Below, piece after piece: positions 53,828 to 63,600 of a DNA stretch of 64,000 nt. Origin of the DNA: Pontiellaceae bacterium B12219 (lineage in GTDB: Bacteria > Verrucomicrobiota > Kiritimatiellia > Kiritimatiellales > Pontiellaceae). The notes below the pieces were generated by a model. That model saw only the letters and a list, made by a program, of their open reading frames with translations. It was not told where the DNA came from and ran no database searches. Position numbers and translations under genes: made by a program. The stretch lies in contig JARNMJ010000003.1 in assembly GCA_029432795.1 (NCBI GenBank), forward strand, positions 1 through 64,000, in the 5' to 3' direction. Numbering within the stretch: position 1 is the first letter of the stretch; every line of letters starts with the position of its first letter.

Positions 53828-54247
53828 TTACACTTCTTCACGAATAAAGGGATACACCAAATTTCCCTCCACTTGAGTGCGAATGACTCGATAGGAGATA
53901 ATGATTGGAAGCAGATGGTTGTCGGTGTTTTGGCTGGAGTCATCAAAGGAAACGTCGGTAACGATGACACGCTTTTCCCAACGGCCAACGGCCTCCTTTA
54001 CATGGTGACGGATAAGTCCTTTCAGCACGGAATCGTTCTGCTCAAACACCAGATCCTTCAACTTTGATCCAAACTCCTGATTCATAAACCGTTCGCCGGG
54101 TCGGGAGCCGAGGATCTGAAGGATACTTTCGCGGATGTGTTCGTGTTCTCGCACGGTTGAGGATGAGACATCTACTCCCCCCGAGCGCGTATTGAAGCTG
54201 AATGGAAATTTCAGCCCCGTTCCTAGAAAATCATGATTGGTACTCAT
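53828..54247 (-). CDS. gp25-like baseplate wedge protein
   Basis: 139 residues of the GPW/gp25 family: GVDVSSSTVREHEHIRESIL, then ILGSRPGERFMNQEFGSKL and the C-terminal beta part. It forms the sheath-initiating wedge of contractile tails. Its start overlaps the next upstream gene by 4 nt. Confidence 0.92.
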   Translation of the reverse strand: MSTNHDFLGTGLKFPFSFNTRSGGVDVSSSTVREHEHIRESILQILGSRPGERFMNQEFGSKLKDLVFEQNDSVLKGLIRHHVKEAVGRWEKRVIVTDVSFDDSSQNTDNHLLPIIISYRVIRTQVEGNLVYPFIREEV

Positions 54248-55107
54248 CGCTCGCAGAACCTCTCTTTTTCGGAATCAGGTAATGCCTCAGCATCGCCGTG
54301 CGGAAATCGAATGATCAGATCGATGCCGCTTTTCAGTGAGAGCCGGATGGTGCCGTCGTTTTCAATCAGACCGCCATGGCCACTGTCGGCACAGGTGAAG
54401 CCTTTTGATCCATCCGGCAACACGCGCATGGATATTTCCGCGCCCACGCTCGAAATGCTCTCCAGCCCCAACAGCTCAATAGTGCCGGAGGGATTGATAA
54501 CCGAAAGCGCTTGAGCCGATTGGTCCAGTAGGAGGCGGTATGGCTGCAGTTCAATGCTGAAACGGTTCTCCGCAAGCTGGGAAACATGGGCGGTTGACGG
54601 CAAGCCTTCAATGCCCGCCTGTTCCGCTGTAGTTTTTATCCAGTCAGCCTGCAGCTCAAAGATTTGTCCTGGAGAGACCTCAATCCAAGTTCCGTTATCA
54701 GGCATCACTTGCCGGGTTTCGCCGTCCACGATTACAGCAAGTGTATGGTCGGCATTGGTTTTCAGTATGACGCCGTCCGACAGAGTAAAGAGCCGATTGC
54801 CATCGGGGAGATCGCGTACGGCGGTCCCGGCGGGCATGTCAACGAATGGATGAAAATCGGGCACCGGTTCTGTGGTGATCCGATCTAACGTCTCCTGTGC
54901 ATTCTGTTTGTGTGCTTCCAGTGTCTCCTGAGCCTGCTGTTGCAGCAGTTGTGATGCGTTATATGAGGCTTCCAACAACGTCCTGATCCCGGCTATTTCA
55001 GTGTGAATGCCATGCAGGCATACCGCCAACGTATTCAATATGTAGTGATTTTCGCCAGAGTCGGTCTGTTCAATCAGTGGCCCTGCGGATTCTTCTTCTG
55101 AGATCAT
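54244..55107 (-). CDS. Unrecognised tail-module protein
   Basis: 287 residues. The N terminus is helical (LLQQQAQETLEAHKQNAQET), then a beta-rich domain with repeating TLSDGVILKTNADHTLAVIV-like hairpins, resembling needle-like or decoration domains. Overlap with gp25-like gene suggests co-assembly. No family recognised. Confidence 0.6.
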   Translation of the reverse strand: MISEEESAGPLIEQTDSGENHYILNTLAVCLHGIHTEIAGIRTLLEASYNASQLLQQQAQETLEAHKQNAQETLDRITTEPVPDFHPFVDMPAGTAVRDLPDGNRLFTLSDGVILKTNADHTLAVIVDGETRQVMPDNGTWIEVSPGQIFELQADWIKTTAEQAGIEGLPSTAHVSQLAENRFSIELQPYRLLLDQSAQALSVINPSGTIELLGLESISSVGAEISMRVLPDGSKGFTCADSGHGGLIENDGTIRLSLKSGIDLIIRFPHGDAEALPDSEKERFCER

Positions 55108-55131
55108 GTGTTCTCCTATCGCCCAACATCA

Positions 55132-56121
55132 TTAGATATTGGATTCAAATTCCATTTCATTCAGAGGCGTGATGACTCCGGTTGCGCCGTCAATTTCGAA
55201 CACGTTCCAGAGCGTCCCGGGCTGATCGGGCACATTGAAAGTTAGTTCCTGACCATCGTGAAAAAAGAGCTTCACCGTCGCATTCGAATTCGCCAGCCCA
55301 GTGCTGGTTGATGAATTCCTGTTCGTATAGTCGTGAACACTGTAGAGATACGTTCCTGCCACCAATCGGAGCATTGTGATCGTTTCCGGTCCATACGATG
55401 ACGTGTCGTCGACATCCAACTCGCCGCAATCTTCCACATAGTCATCTGAATAGGAGACATGAAAGCTTCCGCCTCCAGGTCGGGGGCCTCGCAGATGGGA
55501 ATCCAGATCTCGGGGAGTTTCTCCCCACTGCAAAACAATACGGGCCACCTGACCGTTTAGTTCGGGAGACATCACGATGTGCTGGCCAATACTCCCACTG
55601 GCCGCCACGCTGATCAGACCGGTGGAGCTGATATAATTCTGGGCGGTTGCCTCATAAATATAGACTCCTTCGTAAAGTTCCACCTCATATTCCCCCCGAC
55701 TGTCCGTGATTTGCTGAGCGACAATCGATCCCCCTGAATTGCGGCGAATGGTGATCAAAACACCGGCGACTGCATTTGTGCTCAAGGCATCAATCACAGA
55801 GCCTTGGAGTGTCACATTTTCGCCAAGATCAAGAACGTAGTCGGGATGATTGGCGAACCAAGACGGATCACGCACTTCCACCTGCAGGTAACGGAGGGTA
55901 TTTCTATTTTCACTGTCCCGAACCATGATCATTGCGTTTCCGACCTCAGTTCCTGCGGCTAGCACACCATCTTCGAAAACCTCTGCCACAGCAGGATTGG
56001 AGGATTCAAACTCCACCGACCGCGCCGAACCGCGCATCGACAGCGGAATAAACTGCATCTCATCGCTCTTTGAAAAACGAATGCTCTGAGGGAAAACATC
56101 CCAGTAATTCAACTCACTCAT
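55132..56121 (-). CDS. Ig-like, carboxypeptidase-regulatory and YfaP-like surface protein
   Basis: 329 residues. Residues 1-85 are an Ig-like (BIG2-type) domain (YWDVFPQSIRFSKSDEMQ...). Residues about 95-185 are a carboxypeptidase regulatory-type beta-sandwich (GVLITIRRNSGGS; DSRGEYEVELYEGVYIYEA). The last 140 match the YfaP/DUF2135 pattern (LQWGETPRDLDSHLRGP). No signal peptide, so it reaches the outside on the virion. The next gene upstream encodes only the first domain. Confidence 0.75.
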   Translation of the reverse strand: MSELNYWDVFPQSIRFSKSDEMQFIPLSMRGSARSVEFESSNPAVAEVFEDGVLAAGTEVGNAMIMVRDSENRNTLRYLQVEVRDPSWFANHPDYVLDLGENVTLQGSVIDALSTNAVAGVLITIRRNSGGSIVAQQITDSRGEYEVELYEGVYIYEATAQNYISSTGLISVAASGSIGQHIVMSPELNGQVARIVLQWGETPRDLDSHLRGPRPGGGSFHVSYSDDYVEDCGELDVDDTSSYGPETITMLRLVAGTYLYSVHDYTNRNSSTSTGLANSNATVKLFFHDGQELTFNVPDQPGTLWNVFEIDGATGVITPLNEMEFESNI

Positions 56122-56414
56122 GTTGGCAACGCTCCACTGCTGATCGGTGCGCCGTAGACCTCCACCTGCACAGAACGGATGCTATCCAGTTCCTCAGAGC
56201 GGCAGATCGTCAGAACTGCTGCGCCGGGCTGCATGCCACAGATCACAACGCCGGATTCATCCACATCGGCAATCAAGGGGTTGGATGAAAAGAAAAGAGG
56301 CGTTTCCACATTGCCCCGTAACGAAAGCGGAATGGACTGAGGCTGATCGGATGTGGAAACACGGATCAATTTTGGAAATACATCCCAGTAAACAATGGAC
56401 TGCGGTTGATTCAT
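56118..56414 (-). CDS. Single Ig-like domain protein, paralogue of next gene
   Basis: 98 residues. It aligns with the first domain of the following protein: YWDVFPKLIRVSTSDQPQSIPLSLRG here, YWDVFPQSIRFSKSDEMQFIPLSMRG there (shown as pattern). The 4-nt overlap between the genes points to a tandem duplication. Probably a virion surface protein. Confidence 0.7.
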   Translation of the reverse strand: MNQPQSIVYWDVFPKLIRVSTSDQPQSIPLSLRGNVETPLFFSSNPLIADVDESGVVICGMQPGAAVLTICRSEELDSIRSVQVEVYGAPISSGALPT

Positions 56415-56432
56415 GGTTGCTGACTCCTGATG

Positions 56433-56699
56433 TTAACTAAGCAAATCGTCTGGGCTACCCGCGACAATTACAGCTCCACAGCCACATTGATCACCGAGCC
56501 GAGCATTGGGTTGGCCTTCGGTCAGCGTAGTTGTACTGCCAGTTACGATGGGGGTAACTCCGTGACAGGGAATTGGGCAAACGTGCAGATCGCCCATGCG
56601 GGCAACAGGGATGCCGTTCACCATGGTGCGAGCGGCGGCTGAAATGATAACACCGCCGTGACTACTGCTGTCTCCAAGACGTGCCTGCGGTACGCTCAT
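56433..56699 (-). CDS. PAAR-domain tail-tip protein
   Basis: 88 residues from an ATG that overlaps the previous stop. It has PAAR motifs: ARLGDSSSHGG, VARMGDLHVCPI and ARLGDQCGCGA, the His/Cys ligands of the tip's metal. It should cap the spike and pierce the target envelope. Confidence 0.88.
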   Translation of the reverse strand: MSVPQARLGDSSSHGGVIISAAARTMVNGIPVARMGDLHVCPIPCHGVTPIVTGSTTTLTEGQPNARLGDQCGCGAVIVAGSPDDLLS

Positions 56700-57064
56700 G
56701 ATTTCAACTTCATAATCAGGTTGATGAGATAACCGATCAGCCCACCGACAGCGGTTCCGATTCCAAGCGCAAGGCCGAGCACTTTCCACATGGTATCCAC
56801 TCCTACTTTGGTGCTGATCCGGCTGTGCAGACGGTCGATCTCTTCAGCATGGCGATGCAGGTCCGAATGAATGCCGCGCACCAGCACATCCACATTTTCC
56901 TTATCGGATTTCTTCTCGATTTCGCGTTCGATCTTTTCGAGACGATCCTGAATTTCCTGACGATGGGTTTCGAGAATACCGCGAAATTCCGTTCGCCATG
57001 TTTCAAAAGTGCGGGCCAGTAGTTCTTCTGACGCGCTTAGTCCGCTTGGTTTAGTTTCGTTCAT
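56696..57064 (-). CDS. Coiled-coil protein with C-terminal membrane helix, XhlA/holin-like
   Basis: 122 residues: a charged helical coiled coil (residues about 25-88) and one hydrophobic helix near the end (VLGLALGIGTAVGGLIGYLI, 94-113). Layout resembles XhlA-type or other holin partners. Location next to the spike genes would fit cell exit or membrane contact. Function is inferred. Confidence 0.6.
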   Translation of the reverse strand: MNETKPSGLSASEELLARTFETWRTEFRGILETHRQEIQDRLEKIEREIEKKSDKENVDVLVRGIHSDLHRHAEEIDRLHSRISTKVGVDTMWKVLGLALGIGTAVGGLIGYLINLIMKLKS

Positions 57065-57075
57065 TTAAACACTCC

Positions 57076-58095
57076 TTATGGGTTAATCAAAACTTGGCTG
57101 GTGGATTGGATGATGATGTTGCCGCCGACTCCATCCATAAAAATGAGGCTGCCCGCTTTGTCGATTGCGCTGATGCTCTCCGCGCCCGAGGCGGCGTTGA
57201 GCGTGACGGTTTGTTTTGCTTTATCGCTCAGACGGATCATTTCCCGGCCTGCAGTGGAGTCGATCAGGATTTCCTGTGTTCCGTTGAGACCCCAGATGTG
57301 TACCTTTTCGCGCCCCTTGGTGGTATCGATCAGAATCTTTTGCCAGCGGGAGCGGCCTTTGTCGCAGGAAAGAATATGGACCTTTTCCTCATCCTGCCAC
57401 GCTTCTAAAACTATCTTCTGGCGACAGAGATCGGTCAGTTGAATTCGCGCCTTTGCATCGACAATCTGGGATGAAATATCGAGCTGGTCGCCGCGTTCTG
57501 CGTCTTTAGTTCCGCGCTTGAGAACATTGCCTTGCTGCATCTCCGGCTTTACTTTGGCCTCCATCGTGAGGATTTGACCGGCGCGATCAATCAGGCGCAT
57601 CAATTCATCACCATCACGGTCATCGGCGAGAATGGTGTGGCCGGTCTCCGTTTTCAGAAGCACCCGGAAGCGCGGACAGTAATATTCCGGATGGTTATGA
57701 TATTTTTTATGTTCGAGGTGATCGTGCGGATGCGCTTGATGTTCCTGTTGATCTTCGCAGTCTTTACAGAATGCACTGCTGCAGGTGCGCTTGGATTCCT
57801 CCGATTGCTCGCCGGGATTGCTTCCCGCCAGCCATACACCACTCCAAATTGGGTATTGAACGATGCCGCCTTCAAACTCTGCCCAGACCGACGCACCTTC
57901 TTCCGGTACGAGGAACATGCCGCAATCGTCGTTCCCACCATACGGGAAACAGGGAGCGGCCCAGTCTGACCAATTGTCGCGGCCAGTGCCCAACACAGCG
58001 GGGATTTCAAGCCGTACCCGGCCCAACCGTTCAGGATCGTGATGATCGCGCACGAACGCGCGATATTTGCCATAATACGGCTTGGTTGCAGTCAT
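57076..58095 (-). CDS. gpV/VgrG-like baseplate spike protein
   Basis: About 339 residues from the ATG that overlaps the DUF1353 stop; an upstream TTG start is less likely. N-terminal OB fold (YRAFVRDHHDPERLGRVRLEIP; EGASVWAEFEGG). A His/Cys-rich loop follows near residues 110-150. The C-terminal half is a regular beta-repeat (ILIDTTKGREKVHIWG; ILIDSTAGREMIRLSD) that should form the trimeric needle. Works with the PAAR tip. Confidence 0.88.
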   Translation of the reverse strand: MTATKPYYGKYRAFVRDHHDPERLGRVRLEIPAVLGTGRDNWSDWAAPCFPYGGNDDCGMFLVPEEGASVWAEFEGGIVQYPIWSGVWLAGSNPGEQSEESKRTCSSAFCKDCEDQQEHQAHPHDHLEHKKYHNHPEYYCPRFRVLLKTETGHTILADDRDGDELMRLIDRAGQILTMEAKVKPEMQQGNVLKRGTKDAERGDQLDISSQIVDAKARIQLTDLCRQKIVLEAWQDEEKVHILSCDKGRSRWQKILIDTTKGREKVHIWGLNGTQEILIDSTAGREMIRLSDKAKQTVTLNAASGAESISAIDKAGSLIFMDGVGGNIIIQSTSQVLINP

Positions 58096-58502
58096 CGGTT
58101 TTGACTCCGGAACCTTTTCCAAGAAGCCCAGCCACCGAGGCGAACTGCTCGGTACATCAGACGGCGTTTCCAGAGCGGCACGCCGAGCCGCTTCATCAAG
58201 TCCAGGAAGATACGGTCGGCCTCATAGCGAGTGACCGATGCGGTTGCATAAAGGTAGTCGTGTACCACCGCCGCAGCAGAATAGCGCCCCCATGGCGGAA
58301 TGATTCGCCAGAACAGGCGGGGAACCGATGCAAAGTCGGTCTCGAATCCGGCGGGAACTGTGATCATTCGCCCTACGGCCAACGTCACCTTAAAGTTGTT
58401 TGTTAGACGGACGCATCGTCCACCGGGCAACAGTTCCACCTGCAGTGAATCGTTAAACCCAATACGAGAGCCAGTCGTTATAATTTGTTGAATATTCTCC
58501 AT
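58092..58502 (-). CDS. DUF1353 protein
   Basis: 136 residues with the family core PAGFETDFASVPR and WGRYSAAAVVHDYLYAT, C-terminal helices with Arg-rich end. DUF1353 genes are common near tail and lysis genes; the function is unknown, although an enzyme-like His/Asp arrangement has been noted in the core motif. Confidence 0.88.
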   Translation of the reverse strand: MENIQQIITTGSRIGFNDSLQVELLPGGRCVRLTNNFKVTLAVGRMITVPAGFETDFASVPRLFWRIIPPWGRYSAAAVVHDYLYATASVTRYEADRIFLDLMKRLGVPLWKRRLMYRAVRLGGWASWKRFRSQNR

Positions 58503-58513
58503 GTCAGATACTC

Positions 58514-59779
58514 CTATGTGATTGCGCCAGAATCCGCGTTGACCGTGACCATTGCCGGGGCTTCCGGTTGTGGGGTTGCGGAACCTTCTTGATCGTTGGT
58601 TTTGCCCGTGGTCTGCACCGACTTATCGCCAGCCCCTTTGCCCAAAGCGTTTTTCTTGAGTTTGAGTTCACAGGCATAGCCGGATGAACCGAAGCTGTGG
58701 CGGACGGAGTTGCAGTAATACACCCCTGAAAACTTCCGACCTACGCCCTTAACCTCCACGTTATTTTTCGCCCGTAAGCTGGGAATGCCGATGGTCACGG
58801 CAGTCGCTTCCACCTGCTTAAGTTCGGCTTCCCTGAATTTCCCCTCGGCCACATCCTGCGCGGGTTCCTGTGCCGGTTCTTCATGGAATCCCTCGGAACG
58901 CTCAAAACTCGGCACAACAGCACCGGTCTCTTGCTCTTTAAACCGGCCTTCGCCCGTATTGCCGTCCACCAGATAGGTCTGCTTGCCCAGCGATGTTCGC
59001 TCAGGAGTGGTTTCATTGTTGGCTTTATGCTCCACCGCTTCTTTTTTGCGGGGATCCACGCCGACCGTTTTGGTTTCGACGCCCGCGCCTTTGGCTCCCT
59101 GCGACTGGGTTTCCGGACGAAATGAGCGCAGGACGCCTTTTTGATCCGTGAAGTATTCCAGCGTCAGAGACGGAGTTTGATCCAGCTCCCGGGGGTGGAA
59201 GTGCAATTCATCATCCTGCACAAAAAAGCTGTATCCCGTAATTCCCTGACCGTCCCGGTCGCGGGCTTTTTCTGCCAGCTCCTTCAGGAAGATGGCGTCG
59301 GATTGATTGCTCTGTGCAACACGCAAGTGATATCCAACGGTCGGCGTGACGACGGAGCTAAGCCCATTCGCGGAGGCGATCTGTTCGGCAATTTCGGAAT
59401 AGAGAATGCCTGGAGCCGGTTTTTGCCAGACCTTTTGATTTTCCTTCCCGGCCAGCTTGAAGCCTTTGTCATAGGCTTTTATGCGAATGGTGGGCGCACC
59501 GCCTTCGGGGAAATCGTAGTCGATATCTTTGATGACCGCTTTTTTGCGCGGCGACAGGTTCCCGACATAACCGAAACGGGCAATGATCTCGTTTCCTTCC
59601 TGAAAGAGTGGATCATCGACAAACTGGAGGTTGCGGTTGCTGATCGACAACTCCAGCACATCCAGCTCCTCCTCGTTGTCGGTAAAAACAAACGAGGTGA
59701 TTTCCTGCGTGATGTCTTTGGAGAGCGATTGCCCTTCAATCTGAATCAAATAGGTTGGCTTAAAAGTGTCGAGTTCCAT
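58514..59779 (-). CDS. gpD-like baseplate hub protein
   Basis: 421 residues of the late-control/gpD and gp27 hub family: N-terminal barrel (ITSFVFTDNEEELDVLELSI; EIIARFGYVG), a second barrel (ELAEKARDRDGQG; FFVQDDELHFHP) and an extended acidic/Gln-rich C-terminal region. It forms the hub on which the spike sits. A leader motif lies before it. Confidence 0.88.
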   Translation of the reverse strand: MELDTFKPTYLIQIEGQSLSKDITQEITSFVFTDNEEELDVLELSISNRNLQFVDDPLFQEGNEIIARFGYVGNLSPRKKAVIKDIDYDFPEGGAPTIRIKAYDKGFKLAGKENQKVWQKPAPGILYSEIAEQIASANGLSSVVTPTVGYHLRVAQSNQSDAIFLKELAEKARDRDGQGITGYSFFVQDDELHFHPRELDQTPSLTLEYFTDQKGVLRSFRPETQSQGAKGAGVETKTVGVDPRKKEAVEHKANNETTPERTSLGKQTYLVDGNTGEGRFKEQETGAVVPSFERSEGFHEEPAQEPAQDVAEGKFREAELKQVEATAVTIGIPSLRAKNNVEVKGVGRKFSGVYYCNSVRHSFGSSGYACELKLKKNALGKGAGDKSVQTTGKTNDQEGSATPQPEAPAMVTVNADSGAIT

Positions 59780-59804
59780 GCACGTCTCCGGTCGTTCTCT
59801 GCTT

Positions 59805-59837
59805 ACTTACCGGAAGAGGAGATGGAGTGTCGGAACT
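59805..59837 (-). repeat. Leader motif copy 2 (before gpD-like gene)
   Basis: The plus-strand element TTACTTACCGGAA ... GTGTCGGA is the same as that before the gpJ-like gene, with two small compensating indels. It lies in a 57-nt gap directly upstream of the gpD-like start. Confidence 0.55.
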
Positions 59838-60127
59838 CAATCCAGAATATGCATATTGACGTGATCTTTCGAGGGGAAACGGAGAACCTGCCCGAGCGCT
59901 AACTCCAGCGGGAAAAACAGATCGTTGTAATCGCAGATGATCCACCAGAGCTTGGCATTGCCGAGGTATCGGTGGGCCAGAAGGTCGATCCGATCACCAT
60001 CAATGACGGTATGAAAACAGTCGTCGAAACGGGGCGTGGTATCGATTCGTCGACGCATTCCGAGCGAATCGCCCTCACTGCTTTTATAGAGAATCGATTG
60101 GACGTAACGGGAATCTTTGCGAATCAT
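59837..60127 (-). CDS. gpX-like/LysM tail protein
   Basis: 96 residues. The C-terminal half (GDRIDLLAHRYLGNAKLWWIICDYND) is a LysM-type repeat as in phage tail protein X. It should fit the hub to the tube end. It overlaps the CIS tube-like gene by 4 nt. Confidence 0.85.
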   Translation of the reverse strand: MIRKDSRYVQSILYKSSEGDSLGMRRRIDTTPRFDDCFHTVIDGDRIDLLAHRYLGNAKLWWIICDYNDLFFPLELALGQVLRFPSKDHVNMHILD

Positions 60128-60594
60128 GAGCGCACCTCTGATCCGTTGACGGATTGATCAACGTATTCTTCGAGCGTGATATCCACCTCGGCCCGTTGCG
60201 GGGAAAGGTTGGTCTGATCGAATAACCCGAAATAACGAGCCTTTACGGATCGAACAATACAGGTCACGCCGGGATAAAGATCGCCGAAAATGAGAATCAC
60301 TCGGTGCGGGGCATTTTTGAGCATACTGCCTGCGTGCTCCGGATATTGCAGAGAGCGAAGCCAATCGACCTTCTGCTTTACCGAATCTTTGAATAGCTCG
60401 ATCTTGAAAACGATCCGACGCGGTTCTCCGGCGACATACTGATATCGCGGATGGCTCATGCCCGGAATTTTGATGGCGGCATAGCTGGTCGATTTTTCGT
60501 CGCTGATATTGTTCGGGTTATACTGGAACTCCAGTCGCTCACCCGTGTCGGCATCGACCAGATAGCCCTTGATCGGTTGTTTATCCCAACTCAC
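60124..60594 (-). CDS. CIS tube-like/adaptor protein
   Basis: 156 residues. The segment LEFQYNPNNISDEKSTSYAA and the following RRIVFKIELF resemble the N-terminal domain of contractile injection-system tube or adaptor proteins (Afp7-like). In phages the same fold precedes gpX. Found in both eCIS and myophages, so not decisive. Confidence 0.8.
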   Translation of the reverse strand: MSWDKQPIKGYLVDADTGERLEFQYNPNNISDEKSTSYAAIKIPGMSHPRYQYVAGEPRRIVFKIELFKDSVKQKVDWLRSLQYPEHAGSMLKNAPHRVILIFGDLYPGVTCIVRSVKARYFGLFDQTNLSPQRAEVDITLEEYVDQSVNGSEVRS

Positions 60595-60602
60595 ACATCA
60601 CC

Positions 60603-63600
60603 TCACAACGTTCCATAATTTCTGATTTTCTGTTCTCGCTGGTTCTTATAAACCGCCTCGGCGACCTGACGGCCATCGATATGGGTGGCGACCGATACGT
60701 CAATCGGGCGTTCGGCCAGCGCATCGATTTTACCTAGCAGAGCTTCGAGCAGTTGCGCGACATCCGAGCGGTTCCCTTCCTGCAAAGGCGGGGTATTGCT
60801 ACTTTGCCGAAAGGTGGCCAGCTTTTCGGGATTGTGTGGCCTTTCAGGGATTTCCGGCAGGCGGATGGGCTGGAATACTTCATTGCCCACGGTGGCCGGT
60901 TTGTCGCCCGGGATTTCGATGGAGGGAATGGCTCCGATCTGCGGATCTACCTGTGCGGACACTGCAATTGGATCCGGCGATGGCAACTGAATGGCCGAGG
61001 ATGAGAGCGTGGTGGTCATCGTATCCGGAATCGCGGAAGCCAAAACCGGAGTCAGCATTAGTACTGCCGAGAGTGTCGCAGGAATGATTGATGGCGTTTG
61101 CGTTGCGACCATTGGCATGGCTGGTTGAATATTCTTTGTCGACGGCATCGCAGGTTGTGCCGGGCGCGGGAGCATATTTCGCACAAAGTCAGGAATGGGC
61201 AGCTTCGGCATGACATTACTCAGTGCTGCCTTGATTCGGCTACCGGCCTGAACCGCACCTTCGGCCAATGCTCCCCAGTTTCCGTTTTTTAGCGGAGCAG
61301 CCAGATGCGTCATTGCGGTCTTGCCCACATTCCGTATCCCATTCCACGCTCCGGAAAGCGTCGAAAGAATCCCTTGGGTCGCGGTTTTGAATATACTGGA
61401 GGGCGCGTTCTTCGCGGCGGCCATGCCGCCAGCCAATGTTTCGAGCAATGCCTTTCCTGACGTAGTCAACGTGGAAAGCGGACCTTCTTTGGCATCAGAA
61501 AATGGGAGAAGCTTTCGCAGTTTGCCGAGTGCGTTTTTGAGCATATTGAACGGATAGGTAACCGTCGACCAGATCCCTTTTCCGAGCGTGACGAGCAATT
61601 TTTTACCCGCCTCGAAAAAGGTTAGATCACCGGAAAAGAACGCCTTCACGGTTGCAAAGAGATTTCGAATCGTACTGACCAGCGGGAGGTTCATAAAGGT
61701 GCTCAGAATGCTGGATCCGATTGCGCTGAAAAATCGTCCAATGCCCCGAAATAATCCGGCAACACCGCTCCAGATACCTTTAATCACATCGAAGGCCCAA
61801 CGGAACGGTGTCGCCAGAAAACCAAACACCGCACCACCAATGGCCTTCAATCCTTCCAGCAGGGAAACGTCGCCGGTCAGGATCTGCCAGACCGAATAGA
61901 TAATCTTTCCGGCAGCCACAAATGCCTGCCCGATCATGCGAACGGGCAGCAGGAATTTGCCGATAAATTTGATCGCGTAAATCAGTGAACCGACGATTAC
62001 TTTGCCAACCCATACGACGCTCCGCACGACAATGGTCAGCGCTTTGACGATCATCCCGATATTCCACGCGACGATACGAAGTGCATAAGCCAGCCCCTGC
62101 ATTAACACACCTGCAACGGTACCAATAACCGCGCCGAATTTGCGCCAAACTGATCCGTCCGTAGCATTCGCGGTGATACCCAGGATTTCGCCAACGGAAA
62201 AGATCGCCTTAAAGAGCGAGCCAAATGCCGAACCCAGCGACTTGGCAACCGGCTCAAGGATCGCACGGATTCGGCTGAAGGCATGCGCAAATGCTCCCCA
62301 GAGTCCGGCGAGACCTTCACGCACCCGGTAGAACACTTTGAATACCGTCACCACGAACCCGAGCAATCCAACTGAGCGCAGCTTTTCAGCCAGCTCCGCC
62401 GACATTTGGCCCGTGCCACCGCTGAGGGAGGACATTAAGGATCTGATGCCCGTAAACACCAGTTTGATTTTGTTCCATGCCCCGGAGACCGTATCGCGGA
62501 TACCTCCGAAGTTGGTCTGCCACGCTTTTTTCAGCAGGTAGACCGCCAACACCACTCCGGCGATCACGGCGGTAACGGGGAAAAAGCTAGCGGCAATGGT
62601 TGATCCCATTCCTGCGGCGGCGGTGCTGATAGCGAGGAATCCCGCTTTCACCGCCGGGAGCATGAGTCCAACCAGCCCGACCGCCGACGTTACCAGCCCA
62701 GCAACGACCAGCACCGCACCGAGAGCCATGGAGAGTGCGAGTATGGCCCGTGTGACTCCAGGCATTGATTTAGCTATTTTCTGAAAATGTAGAATGATGC
62801 GCGAGATGCCGTTCATGATCGGTGAGACAATGGGAAGCAGCGTTGCTCCCAATATTTCCAGCAGGTTGGACAGCTGTTGCCGGATCAAACCAAACTGCGC
62901 TCCGATGTCCTGATTCATCGCGGAGGCCATCTTTTCGGTGACAACCGTTCCGGTTTTCATAGCATTGCCAACCGCCTGAATATTGCCTTCAAGCGAATCC
63001 ATGCCCGCCGACATCTGCAGCACAAACTTAACAGCCTCATCCGAACCGAATGCTTTTTTCAACTTCACCTGTGCGGCGGCCTGCGACAGGTCGGGGAACT
63101 GCTTTTTGATCTCCTGTAGAATCGGCACAACGCCTTTGAGCTGACCGGATGCTCCGGTGAAAGATAGCCCCAGCTCATCACCGGCCTCTGCAGCTTTCAT
63201 GACGAATGCTTTATAAAGTGTTCCGGCCTCGGAACCGGGCATGGTGGTTTGAAGCTGACCGAGCACTGCCAACTGTTCCTGCAACGGGACTTTGCTCGCC
63301 GCCGCGACCGCACCAATGTTCTTGATGGCATCGGCCATCTGGCCTCCATTTGTTTTAAAAGAGGCAACCGTCTGCGCCATGGCACCGGAAAAGGCGGTGG
63401 CCCATTCCATATCGGTCATGTCGGTCATGATGGGTTTGAAGATACCGTAGGCAGAGGTGAAGGTACCGACCATCTCCTGCGTAGTCGCCTTGGTGGCCTT
63501 GGCGGTGAGACCGGCCATGTCGGTGAAAACTCCGACAGCCTCATCGCTGAGGCTGGAGAGAGCCGACTTTACATCGTAGGTAGCGGTGATGAATTCAGCC

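Noticed and set aside
59805-59837. GGTAAGTAA on the minus strand, considered as an intron 5' end
   Set aside because: It resembles a eukaryotic splice site, but no intron structure or interrupted gene is present; a shared leader motif explains it better.
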